Positions 1 to 5,766 of a stretch of DNA of 6,321 bases are shown here, in pieces. Location of the stretch: NCBI GenBank assembly GCA_015057205.1, contig SVEW01000130.1:1-6321 (forward strand), given 5' to 3'. The notes beneath the pieces were generated by a model. It was not told where the DNA came from, did no database searches, and saw nothing but the letters and a program-made list of their open reading frames with translations. Source of the stretch: Lachnospiraceae bacterium. Its GTDB lineage: Bacteria; Bacillota; Clostridia; Lachnospirales; Lachnospiraceae. Position 1 is the first letter of the stretch; every line of letters starts with the position of its first letter. The position numbers and the translations under genes are program-made.

Positions 1-1
1 A

Positions 2-1342
2 GATCTTGCAAAGATACTGAAACTTCCGGGGGTGAAGCCGACTATGGATCGCGAGGGTATTGGTGAACTCCTGGGATTAGGTCCCGCGCGAACACCGGGG
101 CGTACGCCTGTGAAAAATGTTTTCGAGTTGCCGGCAGGAAGCTATTTGCGTTTTCATGGTGGCAAGGTGAAAGTGATTCCGTATTGGAAGCTGGAAACAA
201 AGCTACATCAGGAAGATGAGGAGGAGACCATAGCAAAGGGAAGAGTGCTTTTGCAGGCGGCATTAAAGAAACGATTGCCGAAGGAAGAAGTGGCGGTGCT
301 TTTGTCAGGAGGTTTGGATTCAAGTTATTTGGCAGCGCTTTATCGACAAGAGCATGAACATTTTAAAACGTATTCATTGGATTTCGTAGGAAGTCAGCAA
401 TTTTTTGTACCGAATTCTTTCCAACCGGAGTTGGATAAACCGTTTGTGGAACGCATGGTACACGTGTTGGGAAGCCAGCATAAGACCATTTTGTGCGATG
501 TGAAAACCCAGCTTGTCGGACTTTTTGATGCAATGATGCACCACGGAATGCCGTGTATGGCGGATATTCAGACAACGCTGGACTATTTGTGCCGGGAAGT
601 GGCAAAAGAGAGTCGCTATTTGTTGACAGGTGAATGTGCGGATGAGATTTTCGGTGGATATCCTTGGTTTCATGTGCCTGAGTACGTGGATTATGAAGGA
701 TTTCCGTGGATGTATGATATGACGCTCAGACAGTCTCTTTTACGTGCGGATGTGCGGGAAAAAGTGAAGCTTTCCGACTATGTGGCGTCTTGCTATGAAC
801 GAGCAGTCGGTGAAGTGATTTACCTGGAAGGAGAGTCGGAGTTAGATTGTCGTCGGAGGAAAAACAGCTACCTGACTATCTACTATTTCATGCAGACGTT
901 AATTCGGCGTACTTGTGTGGCAACCATGCGAAATGGGCAGACTGCGATTGTGCCGTTTTCTGACAGTGAGCTTGTGGAGTATGCGTATAATATTCCGTGG
1001 AGTTTGAAGGCAAAAGACGGAACGCGGAAGTATGTTCTTCGAAGGATGGCAGATGGTATTCTTCCGGAGGAGGTAAAAAATCGTCCGAAGTCTCCGTATC
1101 CAAAGAATTATCACCCGGATTATCCGAAATTCCTGCATATGTTGTGGGAGGAGGAAAAGAAGGGCGATTGTCCTATTTATGAACTTGTAGGCGAGGGGGT
1201 TTTGGAGGAATTACTTCGTAATGATAGTGCCATGAAACAGCCGTGGTTCGGTCAGCTGATGAAGGGAACCCAAATGGTGGCCTATCTGTATATGATTAAC
1301 GAATGGATGAAAACATTTTCTGTAGATGTGGATTTATCTTAA
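2..1342 (+). CDS. asnB: Asparagine synthase (glutamine-hydrolysing), 5' end outside window
   Basis: Cytoplasmic enzyme that activates aspartate with ATP and amidates it with glutamine-derived ammonia. The open frame enters from the left edge at base 2, so the GTG at 32 and ATG at 44 are internal codons and the N-terminal glutaminase domain lies outside the window. About 446 codons remain, of some 600 in the family. Visible marks: the GLGPARTPG stretch just before the synthetase domain (about 74-100); the ATP pyrophosphatase motif SGGLDSS (305-325); GECADEIFGGY (629-661), where most relatives have GEGADE or GEGSDE; and the C-terminal VPFSD and KSPYPK motifs. One oddity: in the segment TMRNGQTAIVPFSD (about 926-967), Thr and Ile replace the Glu and Arg of the usual G-x-E-x-R-VPF pattern. 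The family call is very sure. Whether free asparagine is the true product is less sure because of that change. The gene is convergent with dpaB. Confidence 0.93.
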   Translation, partial: DLAKILKLPGVKPTMDREGIGELLGLGPARTPGRTPVKNVFELPAGSYLRFHGGKVKVIPYWKLETKLHQEDEEETIAKGRVLLQAALKKRLPKEEVAVLLSGGLDSSYLAALYRQEHEHFKTYSLDFVGSQQFFVPNSFQPELDKPFVERMVHVLGSQHKTILCDVKTQLVGLFDAMMHHGMPCMADIQTTLDYLCREVAKESRYLLTGECADEIFGGYPWFHVPEYVDYEGFPWMYDMTLRQSLLRADVREKVKLSDYVASCYERAVGEVIYLEGESELDCRRRKNSYLTIYYFMQTLIRRTCVATMRNGQTAIVPFSDSELVEYAYNIPWSLKAKDGTRKYVLRRMADGILPEEVKNRPKSPYPKNYHPDYPKFLHMLWEEEKKGDCPIYELVGEGVLEELLRNDSAMKQPWFGQLMKGTQMVAYLYMINEWMKTFSVDVDLS

Positions 1343-1354
1343 AAAAGAGGTTCT

Positions 1355-1397
1355 GGGGAGGTTCGCACCGGGTATTCGTGTGAAGCTCCCCTGTTTT
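1355..1397 (+). terminator. Intrinsic terminator of asnB, possibly bidirectional
   Basis: A hairpin starts 12 bases after the asnB stop. GGGGAG (1355-1360) pairs with CTCCCC (1386-1391). After one G-G mismatch, TTCGCAC (1362-1368) pairs with GTGTGAA (1378-1384), leaving a 9-nt loop. TGTTTTA follows. The one imperfect inner pair is a G-U wobble in the + strand RNA but an A-C mismatch in the minus strand RNA, which favours use by asnB. On the minus strand the hairpin is followed by six T residues (complement of 1341-1346) after a spacer of about 8 nt, so it may also stop dpaB transcripts. No other terminator is seen in the short gap between these convergent genes. Confidence 0.7.
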
Positions 1398-1415
1398 ATG
1401 CTATGAATCGTGTTT

Positions 1416-1994
1416 TTAGGACGAAAAGACGGGCTGGAGCTGCTTTTTCATAAGGCAAGCCCGGAGGGCATCGCAGACCAGGGTAGGGTCAGAGACCAGA
1501 GAATTTGGTTTTTTCTCCGGATCATCTTGTTTAAAGGGGACAAAGTAAATGTTTTGGGTACTCATAAGAAGACCTATGTTCTTGAAATTCAGTCCCAGTC
1601 CGTCGTTGGTAGATACAAAAATTAAAACTGGACCGCCGTTTCGAAGTTGTGCTTTGGTGGCCATTAGCACCGGAGTGTCGGTAATTCCGGTAGCTAATTT
1701 TGCTAAGGTGTTGCCGGTGCAGGGTGCAATGATCATGGCATCTAAAAGATGCTTGGGACCGATTGGCTCAGCCTCGATGATGGTGGTTATGGCCGGATGG
1801 CCGGTGATGGTTTCCACTTTTTGGCGATAGGCGGCGGCTTCGGTAAAACGGGTGTCATAGGTGGCTGCAGCCGGTGAGAAAATTGGATACAGGTCATATC
1901 CTTCAATTGCCAGGGATTGGATTACCGGGAGGATCTTTGCGAAGGTGCAGAAAGAGCCGGTGATGCCAAAGCCGATTTTGTGTGATGTTGTCAT
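1416..1994 (-). CDS. dpaB: Dipicolinate synthase subunit B
   Basis: DpaB (SpoVFB) works with DpaA in the mother cell to convert the lysine-pathway intermediate 4-hydroxy-tetrahydrodipicolinate to dipicolinate, which is then moved into the forespore. The 192-residue protein is close to the usual length of about 200. It has the flavoprotein-like (HFCD/UbiX-type) Rossmann start KIGFGITGSFCTF (residues 6-18), EAEPIGPK (74-81), IIAPCTGNTLAKLA (88-101), TDTPVLMATKA (105-115), STNDGLGLN (128-136) and FVPFKQDDPEKKPNS (151-165). All are recognisable against the Bacillus protein as I remember it. The ATG at 1994 is supported by AGGAGG at 2000-2005, five bases upstream. It lies downstream of dpaA in the same direction, but 165 bp separate the genes and most of that gap is a large palindromic element. 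No asd, dapG or dapA gene follows, unlike the Bacillus subtilis operon. Confidence 0.95.
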   Translation of the reverse strand: MTTSHKIGFGITGSFCTFAKILPVIQSLAIEGYDLYPIFSPAAATYDTRFTEAAAYRQKVETITGHPAITTIIEAEPIGPKHLLDAMIIAPCTGNTLAKLATGITDTPVLMATKAQLRNGGPVLIFVSTNDGLGLNFKNIGLLMSTQNIYFVPFKQDDPEKKPNSLVSDPTLVCDALRACLMKKQLQPVFSS

Positions 1995-2026
1995 GATGAC
2001 CTCCTAGAATATGATTTTTTTGATAT

Positions 2027-2155
2027 TTGCGAAACTGCTCTGCGGCGTATGCCGCATGAGCAATTTGCATAATAAATCGTCTCTGCAAGTGAACTTGCGA
2101 GAACGATTTTTATGCAAATTCAACATGCCACGTTCGTGGCATAAGGGTTTCGCAA
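2027..2155. repeat. 129-nt multi-hairpin (cloverleaf-like) element between dpaA and dpaB
   Basis: The element is almost fully self-complementary. A closing stem TTGCGAAAC (2027-2035) pairs with GTTTCGCAA (2147-2155) over 9 bp and encloses three hairpins. Hairpin 1 (2036-2062): TGCTC/GAGCA then TGCGGC/GCCGCA, loop GTAT, one bulged T at 2057. Hairpin 2 (2063-2119): ATTTGCATAA/TTATGCAAAT (10 bp), AAATCGT/ACGATTT (7 bp), CTC/GAG, GCAAG/CTTGC, loop TGAA, with single-base bulges at 2073, 2084 and 2102. Hairpin 3 (2125-2142): ATGCCAC/GTGGCAT, loop GTTC. About 47 base pairs are formed and I found no wobble pairs. It starts four bases after the dpaA stop and ends about 20 bases before the dpaB ribosome binding site, so it must be copied into any dpaAB transcript. 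I infer an inserted non-autonomous repeat or a structured intercistronic RNA. The sequence does not say which, and no T-tract supports a plain terminator. Confidence 0.85.
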
Positions 2156-2159
2156 TTAC

Positions 2160-2924
2160 CTATATAATTTTTGCTTTACATAAATAGGTGTGAATGGATT
2201 CGGCCAAAATCTGTCCGGCGGTTTGCGGCGCAAAACGTGCCGGCAGGGATGGGCAGAGCATGGCATGAATCCGATGTTCCTTGCAATAGGTAAAATCTGT
2301 TCCACCGGGTGCGCTGGCAAGGTCCAGAATAAGGACGTTGTCTTTGGCAGTTGCTAACAGTTCGGCGGTTAGTAACAGGTAGGGAACGGTGTTAAAAATG
2401 ATGCGGTAAGGGGCAAGGGTTTCTACGGTTTGGATGGTAGGAAAGTTGGCTGTCTCGTTTTTTTCGCATACCGTGACGTTGGCTCCGAGAAGGTGGCACT
2501 TTTTAGCTAATGGCGCACCACAGCGTCCGCAGCCGATGACCAGAACCGGGGTATTTTGTAATACCAGTGGGCTATGGGTAAGGGCTAATGCCAGAGCACC
2601 TTCGGCGGTAATGTCCCCGTTGCGAATGGCGACGGTGGGGTCTTTCATATAATCGTAGACGGCAAGGCCGTGGCTTTCGGCTAATTGGCGGATTTCTTTT
2701 GAAGGGAGTCCGGCGCAAATGAGTCCGTGGCTTTCGGCGAAAGGGAGTAGTTTTTTTAATTCGGCCGGTGTTGGGCGCAGGCCGAGAACGAGTATGGAGA
2801 AAGGCCTGGGTACTGTTGGCATGTCACGAATGTATGTGACCTCATAGCCGAATGTGGAAAGTGCATCTGCCAAATATGGGAGCCGGCAATCTGTGCCGAT
2901 TACCGGAATGTAAGGCATGGTCAT
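2160..2924 (-). CDS. dpaA: Dipicolinate synthase subunit A
   Basis: DpaA (SpoVFA) is the NAD(P)-binding, dehydrogenase-like subunit of dipicolinate synthase, acting in the mother cell late in sporulation. The 254-residue protein has an N-terminal region starting VIGTDCRLPYLADAL (residues 8-22), a linker with DITAEGALALAL (104-115), the nucleotide-binding glycine motif VLVIGCGRCG (127-136) followed by LGANVTVCEKN, then NTVP (178-181), LDLASAPGGTDF (200-211) and the C-terminal PxxPxRxAPQTAGQIL region (about 225-240). The last three are hallmarks of the family. It is some 40 residues shorter than the Bacillus subtilis protein (about 297); the missing part appears to lie in the N-terminal half, while the cofactor domain is complete. 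The ATG at 2924 is preferred over the ATG two codons later because GAAGGA (2931-2936) lies six bases upstream of it. A sigma-K type promoter lies just upstream. Confidence 0.94.
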   Translation of the reverse strand: MTMPYIPVIGTDCRLPYLADALSTFGYEVTYIRDMPTVPRPFSILVLGLRPTPAELKKLLPFAESHGLICAGLPSKEIRQLAESHGLAVYDYMKDPTVAIRNGDITAEGALALALTHSPLVLQNTPVLVIGCGRCGAPLAKKCHLLGANVTVCEKNETANFPTIQTVETLAPYRIIFNTVPYLLLTAELLATAKDNVLILDLASAPGGTDFTYCKEHRIHAMLCPSLPARFAPQTAGQILAESIHTYLCKAKII

Positions 2925-2955
2925 GGAAATTCCTTCTTTGCTGAGAACTATAGTT

Positions 2956-2984
2956 TAGAGTATGCGTGGAGCTTGGAAGGTGTG
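2956..2984 (-). promoter_or_regulatory. Predicted sigma-K (mother-cell) promoter of dpaAB
   Basis: On the minus strand the -10 element reads gCATACTCTA (complement of 2956-2965). This matches the sigma-K consensus CATAnnnTA at every fixed base, including the preceding G often seen. Sixteen bases upstream is CACA (complement of 2981-2984), fitting the -35 pattern mACm. Transcription would start near 2949, leaving a leader of about 25 nt with the ribosome binding site. Sigma-K control of dipicolinate synthase is established in Bacillus subtilis, so sequence and biology agree. Sigma-E recognises a similar -10, so some sigma-E use cannot be excluded. Confidence 0.72.
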
Positions 2985-3001
2985 CATAGATAGATGAACG
3001 T

Positions 3002-3035
3002 AAGAAACCGGAGACATTAGTGCCTCCGGTTTCTT
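3002..3035 (-). terminator. Intrinsic terminator of the SemiSWEET/SGNH-like operon
   Basis: A 12-bp perfect stem is formed by AAGAAACCGGAG (3002-3013) and CTCCGGTTTCTT (3024-3035). It can extend by three more pairs to leave a 4-nt loop. One extension pair is a G-U wobble in minus-strand RNA but an A-C mismatch in plus-strand RNA, which points to minus-strand use. The 3' arm ends TTTCTT, giving a modest U-rich end. It lies 35 bases after the stop of the SGNH-like gene and upstream of the dpaA promoter, so it separates the two minus-strand units. Confidence 0.8.
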
Positions 3036-3070
3036 GTATAGGTTTATGGTTTATAAAGAAAAAATGATAT

Positions 3071-3637
3071 TTACGCATTTGCCAGTATGACATCACTTAA
3101 CGTAAGTTTATCAAGCATAAAAAAGCGGAGAATATCAAAGGCTTTAACACAGGGAGAAGTACTAGCCTTTGCGCTTGATATGTCGGCAAACTGGCATTTG
3201 TTACGTCTTGCCATAAGCTCTAACTGGCGATTTAGTTCGCCCGGTTTGGTAGCGTAGTCGCTATCACAAACGGATACAATAACGAGCTGGCAATGTGGAG
3301 CATGCTGCTTCAAATCCTTAATTAAGGATTCGTAGGCATCGATAATCTCATTGATTGTATGGAAACCGCGCTCCAAATCGGTTTCGCCTAAGTTTAATAA
3401 CAATTTATGAGGAGAAAGACTGTCCATACATTCAACAATTAAATCTTTCGCATCATATATGGACAAGTCGGTATAGCTACGATTATAAAGGTCACAGTCT
3501 AATTGGAAAGTCTGGCGAAGTTCGCAGACCGGAATTTCCTTTGCAAATGTGGAACCAATCAGAACAACGCCGTTTGGGTTTGCTACCTGATTCAGGTTCT
3601 GGTAATTATTCTGCTCTCTTTCATAGATTCTATTCAT
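3071..3637 (-). CDS. Degenerate SGNH/GDSL-hydrolase-like protein, function unknown
   Basis: A 188-residue protein with no signal peptide or membrane helix, so probably cytoplasmic. The layout recalls a flavodoxin-like SGNH hydrolase: strand plus block I in GVVLIGSTFAKEIPVCEL (residues 23-40), a block II-like asparagine in LYNRSYTDLS (50-59), a block III-like segment LLLNLGETDLERG (79-91) followed by a helix, and a later strand CQLVIVSV (116-123). The catalytic residues are poorly kept. GDS appears as GST, putting Thr at the nucleophile position; GxND appears as GETD; and no DxxH motif is seen near the C-terminus. It may therefore be a non-catalytic or altered relative. It starts 15 bases after the SemiSWEET-type gene with a strong AGGAGGTG (3643-3650), so the two are surely co-transcribed. 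Fold assignment is moderate. Substrate and role are unknown. Confidence 0.65.
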   Translation of the reverse strand: MNRIYEREQNNYQNLNQVANPNGVVLIGSTFAKEIPVCELRQTFQLDCDLYNRSYTDLSIYDAKDLIVECMDSLSPHKLLLNLGETDLERGFHTINEIIDAYESLIKDLKQHAPHCQLVIVSVCDSDYATKPGELNRQLELMARRNKCQFADISSAKASTSPCVKAFDILRFFMLDKLTLSDVILANA

Positions 3638-3652
3638 AGGAACACCTCCTAA

Positions 3653-4003
3653 TTAGTTGGCACTTGCTAATACTTTGTTCTTAGTTGATGCTTTGCTTGC
3701 GTTGTCAAGCATCTTGTTGCGGAAGTAAATACCGATTCCAACAGAAACCATCAAGATGTTTACAACGTAGAAGAACATTACATACCAATGAACGGTTACG
3801 TACCAAGGCTGTGGTGCATTTGCGTAAATTAATACGAATTTACCAACTAATGCGAAAACATAACCAATCCAGATAAAGAAATAAAACAATAAACTTGTTC
3901 CTTTCGCAGTGCGTGCTCTCCATGCCTTGGCGATATTGAGCGGCCAGGAAATACCGAAGCACACAACCATCATCATTTCCATGATACTTGCAAATGTTGC
4001 CAT
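3653..4003 (-). CDS. SemiSWEET / PQ-loop-like small membrane protein
   Basis: A 116-residue integral membrane protein with three hydrophobic helices: about residues 4-24, 37-61 and 67-94. The segment SWPLNIAKAWRARTAKGTS (19-37), with its proline at the end of helix 1 followed by a basic loop, resembles the PQ-loop of SemiSWEET (MtN3/saliva) transporters. These bind as dimers of three-helix units and let sugars or other small solutes cross the membrane. Here PQ is replaced by PL. The tail after residue 95 is polar and lysine-rich. The start at 4003 has AGAAGGT (4012-4018) eight bases upstream. It is the first gene of a two-gene operon with the SGNH-like gene and is divergent from the two-component system. 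Its codons (GTT, GTA, GCA, AAC, TAC, TTC) look like those of a well-expressed gene, unlike the flanking genes. Fold moderately sure; substrate unknown. Confidence 0.72.
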   Translation of the reverse strand: MATFASIMEMMMVVCFGISWPLNIAKAWRARTAKGTSLLFYFFIWIGYVFALVGKFVLIYANAPQPWYVTVHWYVMFFYVVNILMVSVGIGIYFRNKMLDNASKASTKNKVLASAN

Positions 4004-4045
4004 TTGATTTTACCTTCTTTCTTAAAAATTTTTCGTACTTACTTG

Positions 4046-4058
4046 ATAACTATGTTAT
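4046..4058. promoter_or_regulatory. Short palindrome, possible operator upstream of SemiSWEET gene
   Basis: ATAAC (4046-4050), three bases, then GTTAT (4054-4058) form a perfect 5+5 inverted repeat in the divergent intergenic region. It overlaps a possible minus-strand -10 box, where a repressor or activator could act. A 10-bp palindrome in AT-rich DNA can arise by chance, so support is weak. Confidence 0.25.
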
Positions 4059-4082
4059 ACCGCCCTTATTTCAAAAAGGAAA
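4054..4082 (-). promoter_or_regulatory. Weak candidate promoter of the SemiSWEET operon
   Basis: On the minus strand, TATAAC (complement of 4054-4059) matches the vegetative -10 at five of six bases. Seventeen bases upstream, TTTCCT (complement of 4077-4082) matches the -35 at only three of six. The leader to the ATG would be about 45 nt. A promoter is needed in this region because the upstream gene is divergent, but this exact choice is uncertain. Confidence 0.35.
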
Positions 4083-4142
4083 GCTTATAAACCTATTGAA
4101 CACAAATGGGTTTGAGGGAAATTTTTTTTACTTACAAAACTA

Positions 4143-4171
4143 TTTTCAAAAGACAATAAATGTGGTGTAAT
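4143..4171 (+). promoter_or_regulatory. Predicted vegetative promoter of the two-component operon
   Basis: TTTTCA (4143-4148, four of six with TTGACA), a 17-nt spacer and TGTAAT (4166-4171, five of six with TATAAT). A TGG precedes the -10, giving an extended -10 (TGn) element. The start point would be near 4178, just ahead of the ribosome binding site AGAGGTG (4181-4187), so the leader would be very short. Confidence 0.55.
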
Positions 4172-4191
4172 GAATATAAGAGAGGTGTGCA

Positions 4192-5766
4192 ATGAACAAA
4201 TTACAAAAGGAAATTGTGAGAACCATGATTGTGCTGGCAGCGCTGGTGGCACTGGTGATTGCTGTTGTTAGTATTGGCGTTAATATTAAAAGTGAGAGCC
4301 GACAGCTTGATCAGAACCTGCAGAACGTAGCGCAGGCGGTTGCGAAGAACCAAATGGTGTCCGAATGTCTGTCGGGGGAAACGGATATGAAAGTGGTTTC
4401 CTCCTATATTAGCGCTTTAGAGGAAACTCTTGGAAATACGGATGTTATTTCCGTGGTAGATAGAAAGCTAATCCGTCGGTATCACTCCAACGGTAAGTTG
4501 GTGGGGACTAGGTATGATGGAACGTTGCCGAATTTTGACCATGTGGGAAGGATGTACGTTACGAATGACGAAGGTCCCAGTGGCTCGCAGAGACGAGCGT
4601 ATGCTGCCGTATATGACAAGGATGGCAGGTATGTGGGATTTGTTTTGGCAGTCATGTTAAAACAGAAGATTCACTCTATTATTTTGAATACGGTAATGAT
4701 TCATTTGTGTAGTGCGGTTGCGGTTATTGTGTTGGCGGTGCTTTTGGCCAATCATCTGACAAAATCTATCAAAAGAAAGCTGAAAGGATACGAGCCGGAT
4801 ACGTTTTCAGCCATGTTTTCTGTGCGTGATAATATTTTGGAATCTTTGGAAGAAGGTATTGTAGCATTGGATCCGAACGGTGAAATGCTGTATCGGAATG
4901 AGGCGGCGGCCCGGATGCTGGCGGAGGAGACGGATGTCATTCGGAAACTGCCGGTAAGTAAAACGTTAACTCACGGTAAGCGCTTTTTTAATGAGACACT
5001 AACTACAAGGCGGCAGGTGGAGATTTTAGCGGATTTGATGCCGGTTATGGAACAGGAAAAAGTGGTTGGCGCCCTGGTTATTCTTAGAGATAGGACGGAG
5101 TACACGAAGTTGATGGAGGATTTGACGGGGGTGCGGTACCTGGTGGACAGTATGCGGGCTAATAATCATGACTTTATGAATAAATTGCATGTGATTCTCG
5201 GTCTGATTCAGATGGGACAAACAGAGCAGGCAAGTGAATACATTACAACCATTACCTCTATTCAGCAAACGTTGATTCATCAGATTATGAAGCGCATTGA
5301 GGATCCGTCGGTGGCGGCGCTTTTGATTGGAAAATATGCACGTGCGGCGGAATTGGATATCCGTTTTTCCCTTGAGGCGGGAAGCGGGCTGGCTCGTCAG
5401 GACGTGGCACTACCGAGTGCTGATTTGGTGACGTTGATTGGAAATTTGATTGAGAATTCGCTGGATGCGTTGAATGCGAAGGAAGAACAGCCAAAAGAGC
5501 TGACGGTAGGCATTTTTTCCAAACCGCAGGTGCTGATTGTTCGCGTGGATGATACGGGAATTGGTATCTCGAAGGAGAATTTGGAGCATATTACTGAGAA
5601 GGGATTTTCTACCAAAGGGGAAAATCGCGGAACGGGCTTGTATCTTATTTCTGAAATGGTTAAGAAATATAGCGGTACGCTGGAGATTGATTCGGAGGTG
5701 GGAGAGGGAACCTCCATTATGATAATGTTGACGGAAGAGAGGAAGGAACCATGTATGAAGTTTTAA
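4192..5766 (+). CDS. CitA/DcuS-family sensor histidine kinase
   Basis: A 524-residue membrane kinase that senses an extracellular ligand and phosphorylates the adjacent regulator. Order of parts: helix TM1 (about residues 11-32); an extracytoplasmic PAS-like (Cache) sensor domain (about 35-155) containing RRYHSNGKLVGTRYDG, reminiscent of the carboxylate-binding strand of CitA; TM2 (about 163-187); a cytoplasmic PAS domain (about 210-305) with EEGIVALDPNGEMLYRN; a SpoB-type dimerisation helix with NNHDFMNKLHVILGLIQMG, in which His326 is the expected phosphorylation site; and an ATPase domain with the N-box GNLIENSLDA (417-426), DDTGIGI (453-459), GFSTKG (471-476) and NRGTGLYL (478-485). All catalytic boxes look intact. 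The ATG at 4192 follows AGAGGTG. The end overlaps the regulator gene by 16 bp. The family usually senses citrate, malate, fumarate or related anions, but the exact ligand cannot be read here. Confidence 0.93.
   Translation: MNKLQKEIVRTMIVLAALVALVIAVVSIGVNIKSESRQLDQNLQNVAQAVAKNQMVSECLSGETDMKVVSSYISALEETLGNTDVISVVDRKLIRRYHSNGKLVGTRYDGTLPNFDHVGRMYVTNDEGPSGSQRRAYAAVYDKDGRYVGFVLAVMLKQKIHSIILNTVMIHLCSAVAVIVLAVLLANHLTKSIKRKLKGYEPDTFSAMFSVRDNILESLEEGIVALDPNGEMLYRNEAAARMLAEETDVIRKLPVSKTLTHGKRFFNETLTTRRQVEILADLMPVMEQEKVVGALVILRDRTEYTKLMEDLTGVRYLVDSMRANNHDFMNKLHVILGLIQMGQTEQASEYITTITSIQQTLIHQIMKRIEDPSVAALLIGKYARAAELDIRFSLEAGSGLARQDVALPSADLVTLIGNLIENSLDALNAKEEQPKELTVGIFSKPQVLIVRVDDTGIGISKENLEHITEKGFSTKGENRGTGLYLISEMVKKYSGTLEIDSEVGEGTSIMIMLTEERKEPCMKF

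Noticed and set aside
32..34. GTG as the start codon of a short asparagine synthase lacking the glutaminase domain.
   Set aside because: The frame stays open to the left edge and the upstream codons (DLAKILKLPG) continue the family sequence, and no ribosome binding site precedes the GTG.
1549..1830. 93-codon + strand open frame inside dpaB.
   Set aside because: It is antisense to a clearly conserved dpaB and is a by-product of its codon pattern.
2027..2155. The cloverleaf-like fold could be read as a tRNA or tmRNA-like gene.
   Set aside because: It is 129 nt, has a 9-bp closing stem and no CCA end, no T-arm TTCGA pattern, no D-arm and no recognisable anticodon arm.
3355..3639. 94-codon + strand open frame antisense to the SGNH-like gene.
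   Set aside because: It lacks a ribosome binding site and recognisable features, and the opposite strand holds a gene with good start signals and fold-like pattern.
4020..4140. A and T runs such as AAAAATTTTT upstream of the SemiSWEET gene as a terminator or repeat array.
   Set aside because: They are short AT runs without a GC stem, typical of promoter regions, and no repeat units recur, so there is no terminator or CRISPR-like array.
4085..4160. Possible direct repeats (CCTATTGAAC and CTATTTTCAA) as regulator binding sites before the kinase gene.
   Set aside because: The similarity is loose and expected by chance in such AT-rich DNA.
3988..4170. Small + strand open frame of 60 codons in the divergent intergenic region.
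   Set aside because: No ribosome binding site, AT-rich low-complexity protein, and it overlaps the SemiSWEET start and the kinase promoter.
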